64,000 nt of DNA from a gamma proteobacterium NOR5-3 (GCA_000158155.1 DS999406.1:76084-140083), one strand, 5' to 3'; positions 25,151 to 34,889 are shown, counted from the first letter of the stretch. The notes: generated from the letters alone by a model not told the origin. A program made the numbers and translations.

Positions 25151-26335
25151 ATGCCAACAATTGGAACACCCTTCACCTCTTCAGCCACCCGCGTCCTGTT
25201 ATGCGGGGCCGGTGAGCTTGGCAAAGAAGTCGCCCTGGAGCTCCAACGCCTGGGTGTGGAGGTTATTGCCTGCGACCGCTACGCAAACGCACCGGCTATG
25301 CAGGTGGCGGACCGCAGCTACGTCTTTCCTATGCTCGACGGGGAGCGCCTCCGGGCCGTTATCGAAATGGAGAAACCGGATCTGATTGTCCCGGAAATCG
25401 AGGCGATTCACACAGACACACTTGCAGAACTTGAGGACGAGGGATTCAACGTCGTGCCCTCGGCCCGCGCCGCGCAGTTGACCATGAACCGCGAGGGCAT
25501 CCGCCGGCTGGTGGCCGAGTCGCTGGACATCCTCACCTCGCCCTACCGGTTTGCGGACAGGCAGGAGGCCTTTGCCACAGCGATTGAGGAAATTGGCGCG
25601 CCCTGCGTAGTCAAGCCCATCATGAGCTCCTCTGGAAAGGGGCAGAGCGTCGTGCGAGGTCCCGAGGATATTCAGTCTGCCTGGGAGATCGGCCAGGAAG
25701 GCGGCCGCGCCGGAGCTGGTCGTCTCATCGTAGAGGGTTTCGTGGATTTTGATTACGAAATCACGTTGCTTACCGTGCAACACATCGCAGGTGTCAGTTT
25801 TTGCGCTCCCATCGGGCACCGTCAGGAGGACGGCGACTATCGTGAATCCTGGCAGCCGCACCCCATGGATCCGGAAGTGCTCAAACACTGCGAGGATATA
25901 GCCGCGCGGGTAACCGGAGCCTTGGGTGGCAAGGGCCTGTTTGGTGTGGAGTTCTTTATTAAAGGCAAAGAGGTTTACTTCAGCGAGGTGTCGCCGCGGC
26001 CGCATGACACCGGCATGGTTACCCTCATTTCCCAGGACCTGTCTGAGTTTGCACTACATGTTCGTGCATTCCTGGGCTTACCCATCCCGGGAATACGTTT
26101 GCGCGCGCCATCCGCCTCAGCAGTGATTTTGCCCGAAGGCCACTCACAGAATATTCAGTACGGTAATCTCGCCGCGGCGCTGGGCCAGCCGGACACCGAT
26201 CTTCGCCTGTTTGGTAAACCCGCCATCTCCGAGCGCAGGCGCATGGGCGTTGCCCTGGCGTGCGGCGACGACATAGACAGCGCACGCAGCAAAGCCCGCA
26301 CTGCGGCCGCCGCGGTGCAGGTTAGCTTTAAGTAA
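25151..26335 (+). CDS. purT: Formate-dependent GAR transformylase (PurT)
   Basis: A 394-residue ATP-grasp enzyme, the usual PurT length. N-terminal '[50 protein letters not shown]'; ATP-grasp core '[17 protein letters not shown]'; metal/phosphate segment '[50 protein letters not shown]'. It uses ATP and formate to make formyl-GAR in purine synthesis, bypassing formyl-THF. GAGG lies about ten bases before the ATG. Downstream of, and probably co-transcribed with, the methyltransferase. Confidence 0.97.
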   Translation: MPTIGTPFTSSATRVLLCGAGELGKEVALELQRLGVEVIACDRYANAPAMQVADRSYVFPMLDGERLRAVIEMEKPDLIVPEIEAIHTDTLAELEDEGFNVVPSARAAQLTMNREGIRRLVAESLDILTSPYRFADRQEAFATAIEEIGAPCVVKPIMSSSGKGQSVVRGPEDIQSAWEIGQEGGRAGAGRLIVEGFVDFDYEITLLTVQHIAGVSFCAPIGHRQEDGDYRESWQPHPMDPEVLKHCEDIAARVTGALGGKGLFGVEFFIKGKEVYFSEVSPRPHDTGMVTLISQDLSEFALHVRAFLGLPIPGIRLRAPSASAVILPEGHSQNIQYGNLAAALGQPDTDLRLFGKPAISERRRMGVALACGDDIDSARSKARTAAAAVQVSFK

Positions 26336-26344
26336 CTTCGAGCC

Positions 26345-26373
26345 CTTGAAAAATTTGCTGCGTATCCCTAAAT
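26345..26373 (+). promoter_or_regulatory. Sigma-32-type heat-shock promoter for hsp20
   Basis: CTTGAAA (26345-26351) and CCCTAAAT (26366-26373) separated by 14 bases resemble the sigma-32 consensus CTTGAAA-N13-17-CCCCATNT, with a perfect -35 and a one- to two-base deviation in the -10. It lies 67 bases before the hsp20 ATG, as expected for a heat-shock gene. Confidence 0.6.
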
Positions 26374-26439
26374 GAGTAACACGGGTGCTCAATTGGGAGG
26401 CCCGTTTCAACAATATTGCTTCATTTGGAGAATATGATT

Positions 26440-26895
26440 ATGCGTAACACTATCGATTTTTCACCTCTGTACCACTCCGCCATCGGCTTTGATCGCATGG
26501 CGACGTTGCTGGACTCCGTAGCTCGCGACAGCAAGCCCAGCTACCCGCCCTACAACATTGAGCAGGTCGAGGAAAACCACTATCGCATCACTATGGCGGT
26601 CGCCGGATTCACCGAGGACGAGCTGGATATCACCAGCGAGCAGAACAGCCTCGTAATCAGCGGACGACAGCAAAGTGATGACGACAGCCGTAACTATCTG
26701 CACCGCGGTATTGCCACCCGGGATTTCGAGCGCAAGTTTCAGCTCGCAGAGCATGTGAAAGTAGTCTCTGCAAAGCTTGAAAACGGGCTTTTACATGTAG
26801 CCCTGGAGCGCGAGATACCCGAGGCGATGAAGCCCCGGAAGATCGCCATCGAAGGTATCGGCAAGGGTAGTCTGCTGGAGCAGAATGCGGCCTAG
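26440..26895 (+). CDS. Small heat-shock protein Hsp20 (IbpA family)
   Basis: A 151-residue alpha-crystallin-domain chaperone close to IbpA/IbpB: 'MRNTIDFSPLYHSAIGFDRMATLLD', then 'YPPYNIEQVEENHYRITMAVAGFTEDELDI', 'YLHRGIATRDFERKFQLAEHVKVVSAKLENGLLHVALEREIPE' and a C-terminal 'PRKIAIEG' carrying the IxI contact motif. Binds unfolding proteins for later refolding by DnaK/ClpB. GGAG lies nine bases before ATG 26440; an ATG six bases earlier is possible. Flanked by a sigma-32-like promoter and a strong terminator, so transcribed alone. Confidence 0.95.
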   Translation: MRNTIDFSPLYHSAIGFDRMATLLDSVARDSKPSYPPYNIEQVEENHYRITMAVAGFTEDELDITSEQNSLVISGRQQSDDDSRNYLHRGIATRDFERKFQLAEHVKVVSAKLENGLLHVALEREIPEAMKPRKIAIEGIGKGSLLEQNAA

Positions 26896-26931
26896 ACCTT
26901 AGCGCGAACGGCGGGACGTTCCCTCACTATC

Positions 26932-26957
26932 AAGCCGGGCCTGGTGCCCGGCTTTTT
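26932..26957 (+). terminator. Rho-independent terminator after hsp20
   Basis: Perfect nine-base arms AAGCCGGGC and GCCCGGCTT around a CTGGT loop, followed by a run of T. It ends the hsp20 transcript, 37 bases after the stop codon. The remainder of the 243-base gap up to 27138 shows no further gene. Confidence 0.9.
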
Positions 26958-27138
26958 TGTGCATCGCCAAAGTAACAGGACAGGAGTAGTGTCGGCGTCG
27001 CATGATTTGTAGCCCCACGGAGGTAAGCCAACTCCTACAGACCGGCTTGGTTTGAGGCCACTTAGCTTTGTAGCTCTAAAGCCTCGCTTTTTGTTACCCC
27101 CTCATTGATAATTTGGGCTCTTCAAACAGGGCCGACTC

Positions 27139-28080
27139 ATGAATACGAGAAGCACAACTCCGGCTCCTTCCCGTGTGCACACAGCAGAACTACCGGTTCT
27201 GCCGATAGTGATCACGACCCTGATGTCCATGGACGTGAATGATGAGGACAGCTTTACAAAGCTACTGAAACTGGCTCGACTTGAGCCCTGTCTGGCCGTC
27301 AAAGTGTTACGCATTGCTGCGACCGCAGGCACGGTCCGAGGCTGGGACACGCTGGAGAAGGCCATGATACGCATCGGTGTGTCGGGACTTCATCGTGTGG
27401 TTTCAGAGCAGTCATCGGCACAAATCTTTGTACCCACTACGCTGGCCGAAAAAGGTATGTGGCTGCATTTTCTGCAGGTCGCCATGCTCAGCGAGAGGCT
27501 GGCCCAAACGTTTTCGCAACTGCGCATTGATAGCGATAAGGCGTATTTGGCGGGTCTGCTGCATGATGTGGGACGCCTCATACGCTACGAAATTATCGCC
27601 CACTCTCCCAACGAAATCGAATCCTCGGATTATCATAATCCAGAGACCCTTCTCCATGCGGAGACCCAGGCATTTGGTCACAGTCACGTCAAAATCGGTT
27701 CTGATGCCTGCGGTAGCTGGTCACTTCCGGGCTATCTTAACGCTGCCATCGCGCATCACCACAACGCGCTAAACAAACTATCAAAGCATGACATCGAGTC
27801 CCGAAGAATTGTCGAGGTCGTGCAATTCGCTGACGAACTATCGGTGTTTGCCCTGCGTAGATTCAGCGAAAGCGCAGAGGCGCTCCACGAACTGATACAA
27901 GGCTTCATGTCTGAGCGAAGCGTCTTTTTAAAGACACAAAAACTTAAGCCAGGACTACTGGCAGAACTTCTTAAACAAACGATTGAGCAGTCAGAGCAGC
28001 GGTTTCTGGATCTCAGCGTCGGACCGGTCAAGCAAAAGCTAAGCCCGGCAGCGGCAGTACACAGAGTATTTAGCGCCTGA
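27139..28080 (+). CDS. HDOD domain signalling protein
   Basis: A 313-residue protein with an HDOD domain: 'LPVLPIVITTLMSMDVNDEDSFTKLLKLARLEPCLAVKVLRIAATA', 'LEKAMIRIGVSGLHRVV', 'YLAGLLHDVGRLI' (retaining HD) and 'AIAHHHNAL'. HDOD proteins are non-catalytic or HD-GYP-like relatives used in signalling and cell-cycle or motility control; no GYP motif is present, so cyclic-di-GMP hydrolysis is unlikely. No receiver or other domain is attached. Placed alone after the hsp20 terminator. Confidence 0.87.
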   Translation: MNTRSTTPAPSRVHTAELPVLPIVITTLMSMDVNDEDSFTKLLKLARLEPCLAVKVLRIAATAGTVRGWDTLEKAMIRIGVSGLHRVVSEQSSAQIFVPTTLAEKGMWLHFLQVAMLSERLAQTFSQLRIDSDKAYLAGLLHDVGRLIRYEIIAHSPNEIESSDYHNPETLLHAETQAFGHSHVKIGSDACGSWSLPGYLNAAIAHHHNALNKLSKHDIESRRIVEVVQFADELSVFALRRFSESAEALHELIQGFMSERSVFLKTQKLKPGLLAELLKQTIEQSEQRFLDLSVGPVKQKLSPAAAVHRVFSA

Positions 28081-28133
28081 GTCTTCCCTTGAGTTGCTCG
28101 GCCCAATAATAAAATCTCACGGGGAAACAGAGT

Positions 28134-29675
28134 ATGGAAATGTCCGAACTGCATCGCCTTGCCCAGGGCATTATCGAGGGCGGCGCACTGCTTTTAGCCT
28201 TCCTCGTAGTAATTGCCGGACTAACCATCCTTGTGATGTACCTCGTGGACATCACTCAAACCGAGCAAACCATACGACGAAACTACCCGGTTGTGGGTCG
28301 CTTTCGGTACTTTTTTGAACATCTCGGCGAGTTTTTCCGGCAGTATTTTTTTGCTCTGGACCGCGAGGAACTCCCTTTCAACCGAGCCGAGCGAAGCTGG
28401 GTGTATCGCGCCGCAAAGCAGGTCGATTCCACCGTCGCTTTTGGGTCAACTCGACCGCTGACTCAAGAGGGCGACATTATTTTTCTCAACAGTCCTTTCC
28501 CCACCCTGGAGGAGGACACGGTCGAACCGCGCCCGGTAACGATCGGCGCCGAGCACAGTAAACAGCCCTACACCACGTCCTCAATTCTGAATATTTCCGG
28601 CATGAGCTACGGCGCGATTTCCAAGCCTGCAATAACAGCACTTGCAGCTGGCGCCGGAGAAGCCGGCATTTGGATGAATACAGGTGAAGGCGGTTTATCA
28701 CCCTATCACTTGCAAGGCGGCTGCGACATCGTGTTCCAGATTGGCACCGCCAAATACGGCGTACGTGATACGGCCGGAAATCTTGATGACGACAAGCTTC
28801 GGGAAGTGGCGTCCCATGAACAAGTGAGAATGTTTGAAATCAAAATGAGCCAGGGAGCAAAGCCCGGCAAAGGCGGCATTCTCCCGGGCGGTAAAGTCAC
28901 CCCCGAGATCGCGAAGATTCGCGGCATCCCCGAGCACTCGGACTCCATCAGCCCCAATGGGCATATAGACGTTCGCTCAGTAGACGATTTACTGGATATG
29001 ATTGAACGTGTGCGCCGAGTTACGGGCAAGCCCACAGGTTTTAAAATGGTCGTAGGGCAACTGGACTTTTTCGAGGAATTGTTCACCAATATCCATGATC
29101 GGGGTATCGCATCGGCGCCGGACTTCATCACCATAGACAGTGCTGATGGTGGCACGGGTGCGGCGCCCGAAGAGCTCATCGATTACGTGGGAATGCCACT
29201 CAACGAATCGCTGCCGATTGTTGTCGATATGCTTCAGGAGTTCGGTCTGCGCGAGCGCATCAAGGTCATCGCCTCGGGGAAAATGATTAGTCCGGGAAAA
29301 GTGGCCTGGGCCCTGGCCTGCGGAGCGGACTTCTGTACTTCAGCGCGAGGCTTCATGTTCGCGCTTGGTTGTATTCAGGCTTTACAGTGCAACAAGAACA
29401 CCTGCCCTACGGGCATTGCCACCCACGACAAAGAGCTACAACGAGGCCTGGTCCCACAAGAAAAACGCAAACGCGTCGCGGCCTACGCAAAGGCCGTAGC
29501 CCGGGGTGTGGGTGTTATCGCTCACTCTTGCGGGGCGCCAGAACCCCGAGGTCTCGAACGTCGACACATGCGCGTCATCGAGGGCGGCGGCCTGTCGCAC
29601 AATATGACTGAGCGTTTTCCAACTCGTTCTGTTCGCAGCGAGTACGGCCAGAGCAATAGGGATAGCCATTCATGA
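28134..29675 (+). CDS. Membrane-anchored FMN-binding glutamate synthase-like protein
   Basis: A 513-residue protein with one N-terminal membrane helix (about 11-40) and the FMN/3Fe-4S domain of the glutamate synthase large subunit: 'SGMSYGAISKPAITALAAGAGEAGIWMNTGEGGLSPYH', 'MSQGAKPGKGGILPG', 'FITIDSADGGTGAAPEELIDYVGMPL', and a cysteine cluster 'CIQALQCNKNTCPTGIATHD' that binds the Fe-S cluster. It lacks the amidotransferase and the C-terminal beta-helix of GltB, so it is the short stand-alone form, whose reaction is not established. Overlaps the antiporter gene by ATGA; a joint role in ammonium or pH handling is inference. Confidence 0.9.
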   Translation: MEMSELHRLAQGIIEGGALLLAFLVVIAGLTILVMYLVDITQTEQTIRRNYPVVGRFRYFFEHLGEFFRQYFFALDREELPFNRAERSWVYRAAKQVDSTVAFGSTRPLTQEGDIIFLNSPFPTLEEDTVEPRPVTIGAEHSKQPYTTSSILNISGMSYGAISKPAITALAAGAGEAGIWMNTGEGGLSPYHLQGGCDIVFQIGTAKYGVRDTAGNLDDDKLREVASHEQVRMFEIKMSQGAKPGKGGILPGGKVTPEIAKIRGIPEHSDSISPNGHIDVRSVDDLLDMIERVRRVTGKPTGFKMVVGQLDFFEELFTNIHDRGIASAPDFITIDSADGGTGAAPEELIDYVGMPLNESLPIVVDMLQEFGLRERIKVIASGKMISPGKVAWALACGADFCTSARGFMFALGCIQALQCNKNTCPTGIATHDKELQRGLVPQEKRKRVAAYAKAVARGVGVIAHSCGAPEPRGLERRHMRVIEGGGLSHNMTERFPTRSVRSEYGQSNRDSHS

Positions 29676-30901
29676 TCGCTGTGATCGTCGAGCAGATCCT
29701 GGCTCTGGTGGGTTTCACCCTCATTGCCAGCCTGCTGCACCGCTTTACTCAACTTGACCGGCCCTTGGCTTGCGTTTTGGTGGGTTTCGCAGCGGGACAG
29801 CTCATTGAATACATCGGCTTTGACACAGGTATTCGCGCCAGCAACCTCCAGGACATAGTCTTTTATGTGATCCTTCCGGTTCTGGTGTTTGAAGCTGCCT
29901 GGCACTTAGACGCCAAGCTTCTACGCCGCTGGCTATGGCCGGTACTGTTGTTGTCCACACTGGGTATGGTCATCAGTAGCGTAGTCGCAGCGGCACTTGC
30001 CTTTATAGGCATCAATCACCCCGTTGGCTTTCCCTGGGTTGCCGCACTGCTTACTGGCGCCATCCTTGCCGCTACGGACCCCGTATCTGTTATTGATCAG
30101 CTTAAAGCTGCGCGGGCACCACAGGATCTGGCGACTCTGTTTGAAGGCGAGAGCCTGTTTAATGATGCAACGGCCGTGGTGCTGTTCTCTCTGGTTCTCA
30201 CCATGGCACTGACGCCCGAGGTGATGCACGGCAACGGAGTCAGCCTGTTTACCGCAGTTTTTCTAGGCGGCGCCTGCCTCGGACTGGTCACCGGGCTGCT
30301 CGCGAGCATTTTGCTGCTTTTATTGGGCCGTCCATCAAGCACCACTATTGTTTTGCTGTTCACGGCGTTTGGAAGCTTTTTGCTGGCGGAACACTTTTTC
30401 AAAGTGTCCGGCATCATGGCGGTGATGATAGCTGCGCTCATCGCCCGGCGATTTCTCAAGGAGGTGGAGAACACCGTTGCCAGTGGACTTACCCATACCT
30501 GGGAATGGTCCAGCGAACTGCTCAACAGCATTCTCTTTGTGATCATGGGGCTGGTCATCACTCTGGGCATGTTCGAATCTCACTGGCTGGCAATGCTCAT
30601 CGCCATCGCCGCGGCTTTGATCGCTCGGCTTTGCGCGGTAACAACTTGCGGCGTTATTACCGGGCTCACCGGACGCCCTATTCCAAAGCCCTGGCAATTC
30701 ATCATGGTCTGGGGCGGGCTAAGGGGAGTTATTGCTCTGGCCTTAGCTCTCTCCTTGCCCGTAGAACTGGAGTACTGGTATACGGTTCAGTCAATGGTGT
30801 TTGGGGTAGTGTTGTTTAGCCTTCTGGTTCAGGCAACAACCAGTGCTGCATTGATTAAACGCTGGGCGCCGGAGCGGCGACTAAAAGCGAGAGATACTTA
30901 G
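29672..30901 (+). CDS. Na+/H+ antiporter, CPA1 (NhaP) family
   Basis: A 409-residue transporter with 11-12 hydrophobic segments. Signature stretches are 'GAILAATDPVSVIDQLK' (the ATDPVS ion site), 'LFEGESLFNDATAVVLF' (ND motif) and 'VWGGLRGVIALALALSLP', all typical of CPA1/NhaP exchangers. It moves Na+ or K+ against H+ at the inner membrane for pH and salt homeostasis, fitting a marine bacterium. No long cytosolic C-terminal domain. Start lies in the ATGA overlap with the glutamate synthase-like gene. Confidence 0.93.
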   Translation: MIAVIVEQILALVGFTLIASLLHRFTQLDRPLACVLVGFAAGQLIEYIGFDTGIRASNLQDIVFYVILPVLVFEAAWHLDAKLLRRWLWPVLLLSTLGMVISSVVAAALAFIGINHPVGFPWVAALLTGAILAATDPVSVIDQLKAARAPQDLATLFEGESLFNDATAVVLFSLVLTMALTPEVMHGNGVSLFTAVFLGGACLGLVTGLLASILLLLLGRPSSTTIVLLFTAFGSFLLAEHFFKVSGIMAVMIAALIARRFLKEVENTVASGLTHTWEWSSELLNSILFVIMGLVITLGMFESHWLAMLIAIAAALIARLCAVTTCGVITGLTGRPIPKPWQFIMVWGGLRGVIALALALSLPVELEYWYTVQSMVFGVVLFSLLVQATTSAALIKRWAPERRLKARDT

Positions 30902-30918
30902 AGGGAAGGTTTGAAGCT

Positions 30919-31362
30919 TTACCGGGGCTCACTGCGCTTAGTGGCTTCATCGCGAATTCGTGCAACCATCGCCAGAAGGCCATTGCCTCGGGTCGCCGAA
31001 AGATGACGCATAAGGCCCAGCTCTTCAAAATAGGCATTGATATCAAAAGCGAGGACATCTGATGGTGACTTGTTGTTCAGGGCCGCAAGCACCACCGCCA
31101 GCAGTCCCTTGACGATAAATGCATCGCTATCAACACTCAGCTGCAGACGTTCCTGCTCCTCGCTGACATCTATCCAGACCTGGCTCTGGCAACCGCGCAC
31201 TAAACGCTCGTCGCTGCGCAGCTCCTCGGGCATAGCAGGTAGCTCCCGACCCAGATCAATAATGTAGCGATAACGATCTTCCCAGCTGTCAAAAAAACCA
31301 AGATTTTCGATGATGTCATCGGCGGTGACAGAAACACCAAAGGGATTTACGGAGGCAGTCAT
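30919..31362 (-). CDS. sufE: SufE-like sulfur acceptor
   Basis: A 147-residue SufE family protein: 'ENLGFFDSWEDRYRYIIDLGRELPAMPEELRSDERLVRGCQSQVWI', with the sulfur-accepting cysteine in VRGCQSQVW, and 'SDAFIVKGLLAVVLAALNNKSPSDVLAFDINAYFEELGLMRHLSATRGNGLLAMV'. It takes persulfide sulfur from SufS and passes it to SufBCD. Last gene of the suf operon, 32 bases after sufT. Confidence 0.95.
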   Translation of the reverse strand: MTASVNPFGVSVTADDIIENLGFFDSWEDRYRYIIDLGRELPAMPEELRSDERLVRGCQSQVWIDVSEEQERLQLSVDSDAFIVKGLLAVVLAALNNKSPSDVLAFDINAYFEELGLMRHLSATRGNGLLAMVARIRDEATKRSEPR

Positions 31363-31394
31363 AACAACTCAGTCAAAATGATGTAAACGCAGGA

Positions 31395-31937
31395 TCAATA
31401 AAACATACCGGTTTCGAGCTGCGCCTCTTCGGACATCATGTCCCGGCTCCAGGGCGGGTCGAATACCAGCTCTACGCTGACGTTTTTGACAAATGGAACC
31501 ATGCGCAGGCGATACTCGACATCTCCCACCAAAACCGGGCCCATGCCACAGCCTGGTGCTGTGAGTGTCATAACCACGTTAACGGACTGCAACTCCTGAT
31601 CTATTTCAACTCGATAGATCAGGCCAAGGTTCACGAGGTCCACGGGGATTTCCGGATCAAAAACCGTATGCAACGCCTCCCAAACCTGCTCTTCACTGAT
31701 TTGTCCATCGCTGGGCGCTTCGAAGCTCAGCGTTAAGGCCTCCAGGCCCAGAGCATCGGCATCAGTACCGTCAATGCGCACCATGTTGCCATTATGAACA
31801 ATCGTATAGTTACCGCCCAGGGACTGCGTAAGAGTGACAAAGCTATCCGCAGGCACGGTCACGGGATCACCAACTGGAACCAGCCGACCTTGCACTTCCC
31901 GACGCACGGTCAGCAGCGTTCTTTCCTGTGATGACAT
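31395..31937 (-). CDS. sufT: SufT, MIP18/DUF59-type Fe-S assembly factor
   Basis: About 180 residues. The N-terminal ~80 are specific to SufT ('LVPVGDPVTVPADSFVTLTQSLGGNYTIVHNGNMVRIDGTDADALG'); the C-terminal part is a MIP18/DUF59 domain ('EALHTVFDPEIPVDLVNLGLIYRVEID', 'LTAPGCGMGPVLVGDVEYRLRMVPFVKNVSVELVFDPPWSRDMMSEEA') with the conserved DPE and Cys in APGCGMG. Helps mature Fe-S proteins. ATG 31937 lies three bases after sufA's stop; the longer frame from 31973 would overlap sufA. Position inside suf confirms the assignment. Confidence 0.94.
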   Translation of the reverse strand: MSSQERTLLTVRREVQGRLVPVGDPVTVPADSFVTLTQSLGGNYTIVHNGNMVRIDGTDADALGLEALTLSFEAPSDGQISEEQVWEALHTVFDPEIPVDLVNLGLIYRVEIDQELQSVNVVMTLTAPGCGMGPVLVGDVEYRLRMVPFVKNVSVELVFDPPWSRDMMSEEAQLETGMFY

Positions 31938-31939
31938 GG

Positions 31940-32293
31940 CTACGCTACGCTGAAGCTTTCGCCGCAGCCGCACTCAGCGACCACGTTGGGATTGTTAAAC
32001 TTCAAAACCTTATTGATGCCCTCACGACTCAAGTCGAGCTCGGTGCCGCGAAGAAACTCCAGAGCATCGGCGGCAACAAAAAGCTGCACGCCATTATCCA
32101 GCGCCATTTGCGCATCGTCGGATTCGCCGCCGTCGACTTCTTCCATCACGTACTTAAAACCCGTGCAGCCACTTTCCTGCACGCTGATACGCACCGCAGT
32201 TTTACCAGCCGACGCAAGGCTGCTGCGAAAGTGTTCGGATGCCGCTGCGGTGACCCGCAGCGGACCTTCGACTTCAAATGTTTCGACGCTCAC
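31940..32293 (-). CDS. sufA: A-type Fe-S carrier SufA
   Basis: A 117-residue HesB/IscA family protein with the three conserved cysteines in 'SGCTGFKY' and the C-terminal 'AECGCGESFSV'. Carries assembled clusters from SufBCD to target proteins. Lies between sufS (41-base gap) and sufT. Confidence 0.95.
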   Translation of the reverse strand: MSVETFEVEGPLRVTAAASEHFRSSLASAGKTAVRISVQESGCTGFKYVMEEVDGGESDDAQMALDNGVQLFVAADALEFLRGTELDLSREGINKVLKFNNPNVVAECGCGESFSVA

Positions 32294-32334
32294 TATCTCT
32301 TACTCCCCTGTTCGCCAGACAGACACAGGCCTGC

Positions 32335-33588
32335 TTAGCGGGGGCCGAAGAGGGACTGTGCCTTCTTCAACCCTGCAATCAATCTATCCACGTCATCCCG
32401 ATTGTTATACATCGAGAATGAAGCGCGCACGGTCCCGGGCAACTCAAAATGCGCCATGAGTGGTTGCGTGCAGTGATGGCCGGTACGCACGGCAATGCCC
32501 TGCTCATCAAGCAGCATACCCACGTCTGAAGGATGGCAGCCCTCCAGAATAAAGCTGAAAATGCCAGCGCTATGCTGTGGCGCACCAATACGCCGCAAAC
32601 CCGGTATCTGCGCGGCTGCTTCCAATGTCGCGCTCAGTAGAGCGTCTTCATGAGCCGCCGCAGCGACTCGGTCAATATTCGACAAATAGTCTATGGCCGC
32701 CGCCAAACCCACCGCCCCGGCAATATTGGGGGTGCCGGCCTCAAATTTAAAGGGCAGCGTGTTAAAAGTGGTGCCCGCAAAGCTCACCGTTTCAATCATC
32801 TCGCCGCCACCTAAAAACGGCGGCATGGCTTCAAGTAGTTCTTCTCGACCCCACAGCACGCCAATGCCCGTGGGAGCAAAAAGCTTGTGACCTGAAAAAC
32901 AGTAAAAATCGCAGCCCAGAGCCTGAACATCGACATCCCAGTGACCCACGGCCTGCGCGCCATCGACAAGCGTTACCGCGCCCATGGCCCGGGCTTTTGC
33001 GCATATCTGTTCCACGGGATTGATGGTGCCCATGGCGTTGGATACGTGATTCACCGCCACAAGCTTTACCCGCTCATCCAGCAAGGCGTCAAAAGCATCC
33101 AGATCAATTTCAGCATCAGCGGTAACGGGGATTGGCACAACTTCGGCACCCACCCGCTCTGCGATTAGCTGCCAGGGCACAATATCCGAGTGATGCTCAA
33201 GCCAGGACACCAACACCCGATCTCCCGCTTTGAGGTTGTTCATACCCCAACTATAAGCCACCAGGTTAATCGCTTCGGTGGTGCCCCGCGTCCAGATAAT
33301 CTGCCGGCTGGAAGGACTGTTTAAAAACCCGGCGACCTTCTCTCGGGCATCTTCAAAGTGTCGCGTAGCTCGATCTGACAAAGTATGCACACCACGATGC
33401 ACGTTGGCATTGTCGTGGCGATAGTAGTTTGCAATAGCGTCGATCACAGCTTCGGGCTTTTGCGTAGTGGCCGCATTATCCAGATACACCAATGGCTGAC
33501 CGTTAATCATTTCCCGAAGAATGGGAAAATCAGCGCGCACTCGCGCCACATCAAATCCCGGTTCAGCGACGGCTTTAAGAGAACTCAC
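32335..33588 (-). CDS. sufS: Cysteine desulfurase SufS
   Basis: A 417-residue class V PLP enzyme. 'VYLDNAATTQKPEAVI' N-terminus; 'HHSDIVPWQ'; PLP lysine in 'FSGHKLFAPTGIGVLWG'; catalytic cysteine in 'VRTGHHCTQPLM' within a short active-site loop, as in group II desulfurases. Releases sulfur from cysteine for SufE/SufBCD. The start is GTG, in a GTGA overlap with sufD's stop. Confidence 0.97.
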   Translation of the reverse strand: MSSLKAVAEPGFDVARVRADFPILREMINGQPLVYLDNAATTQKPEAVIDAIANYYRHDNANVHRGVHTLSDRATRHFEDAREKVAGFLNSPSSRQIIWTRGTTEAINLVAYSWGMNNLKAGDRVLVSWLEHHSDIVPWQLIAERVGAEVVPIPVTADAEIDLDAFDALLDERVKLVAVNHVSNAMGTINPVEQICAKARAMGAVTLVDGAQAVGHWDVDVQALGCDFYCFSGHKLFAPTGIGVLWGREELLEAMPPFLGGGEMIETVSFAGTTFNTLPFKFEAGTPNIAGAVGLAAAIDYLSNIDRVAAAAHEDALLSATLEAAAQIPGLRRIGAPQHSAGIFSFILEGCHPSDVGMLLDEQGIAVRTGHHCTQPLMAHFELPGTVRASFSMYNNRDDVDRLIAGLKKAQSLFGPR

Positions 33589-34889
33589 AACAGGTGCCTC
33601 GCAAGCTCTGACTCCCGGGCAAAACGCGACGCCAGCACCGGACGTAGATAGTTGCGTAAGGGCTCCAGCTTCAAAGCCTCGATGAGCTCGTTGATAAACC
33701 CAAAGCTCAACATCACTTCTGCCTCATCCCGAGATACGCCTCGCGTGCGTAAATAGTGCATGGCTAGCTCGTCGAGCTGAGCCACGGTCGCGCCGTGGGC
33801 ACACTGCACATCGTCGGCATAGATTTCGAGTTCGGGCTTGCTGTTGATCTGCGCTTCCGCACTCGTGAGCAGGTTTTTGTTGGATAGCTCAGCGCGGGTC
33901 TTTTGAGCATCAGGATGAATATGGATCCGTCCGTTGAAGACGGCTGTGGCACGATCCGCGATGATCCCTCGGAAGACCTCATCGGTATCGCAATGCGGCA
34001 CGGCATGCTCAATGGTGGTGTGATAGTCAATGTGCTCATCACCCCGGGGCAGATAGACGCCATTGAGCGACGCGTAGGCCCCGGGCCCGGCATGATTCAC
34101 CACTAAATCAAACCGCTTGAGAACACTCCCCAGCGCCAGATGAAAACTCTCCAGATGCGCATCCCGGTCTAACCGCGCATGAACGCCGCCAATATGTACG
34201 GCGTTTCCGGATTCTTCGTGAATACGATAATGGGAGAGCCTGGCATTAGGCGCGAGCAACAGCTCCGTCATGCCGTTGCAGAAACTCTCATTCGCCGCAT
34301 CCAAAGACACAAAGTGCTCAACGATAGTCGCGCAGGCACCTGTCTGTGCAAGGACCAGCAAACGCTGATTAATGGCTATGGGGGCGGCTGCGGCACTCAC
34401 CAAATACAAAACTTCCACCGGTGCATCCACCGACGCATTCGCGGCAATCTCCACAAATACACCATCGCGCAGCGTCGCTGTATTGAGAGCCGCGAACAGG
34501 TGATCCTCCACATCCAAAGACGTATTCAGATGCTCGGCGATCCTGTCTGCCTGCGCTTCGCTGGCATCATCAAATCGACAAACCTGCACACCGTCAGCGT
34601 GCGCTGTATTTGAAAGCGCCGGCTGATAAATACCATCTACGAAAACCAGTCGGGATCCGCCAAAGCCCGCTGCAAGATTCTCTGGCAGAGACTCCAGAGA
34701 AGTTTCGGCATCGGCCAGCGCATAGTCATCGCGAAGTGCTGAAAGACCGGTGTACTTCCAGTTCTCCGTGCGCCGGGTGGGCATAGACGCACCTTCCCAG
34801 AACGTGAGACCTCGAGCCTGCACCGACTGTAGCCAGTGCGGTACGCGCCGCGTGGCTTCCGCCAGCGGTTGCTGCATAAAGCTGGACAT
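33585..34889 (-). CDS. sufD: Fe-S scaffold subunit SufD
   Basis: A 434-residue SufB/SufD family protein: variable helical N-terminus, then the beta-helix and C-terminal block 'ISKNLLTSAEAQINSKPELEIYADDVQCAHGATVAQLDELAMHYLRTRGVSRDEAEVMLSFGFINELI', typical of SufD. Partner of SufB and SufC in the cluster-assembling scaffold. Its start shares bases with sufC's stop (TGATG) and its stop with sufS's start (GTGA), giving tight coupling. Confidence 0.96.
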   Translation of the reverse strand: MSSFMQQPLAEATRRVPHWLQSVQARGLTFWEGASMPTRRTENWKYTGLSALRDDYALADAETSLESLPENLAAGFGGSRLVFVDGIYQPALSNTAHADGVQVCRFDDASEAQADRIAEHLNTSLDVEDHLFAALNTATLRDGVFVEIAANASVDAPVEVLYLVSAAAAPIAINQRLLVLAQTGACATIVEHFVSLDAANESFCNGMTELLLAPNARLSHYRIHEESGNAVHIGGVHARLDRDAHLESFHLALGSVLKRFDLVVNHAGPGAYASLNGVYLPRGDEHIDYHTTIEHAVPHCDTDEVFRGIIADRATAVFNGRIHIHPDAQKTRAELSNKNLLTSAEAQINSKPELEIYADDVQCAHGATVAQLDELAMHYLRTRGVSRDEAEVMLSFGFINELIEALKLEPLRNYLRPVLASRFARESELARHLL

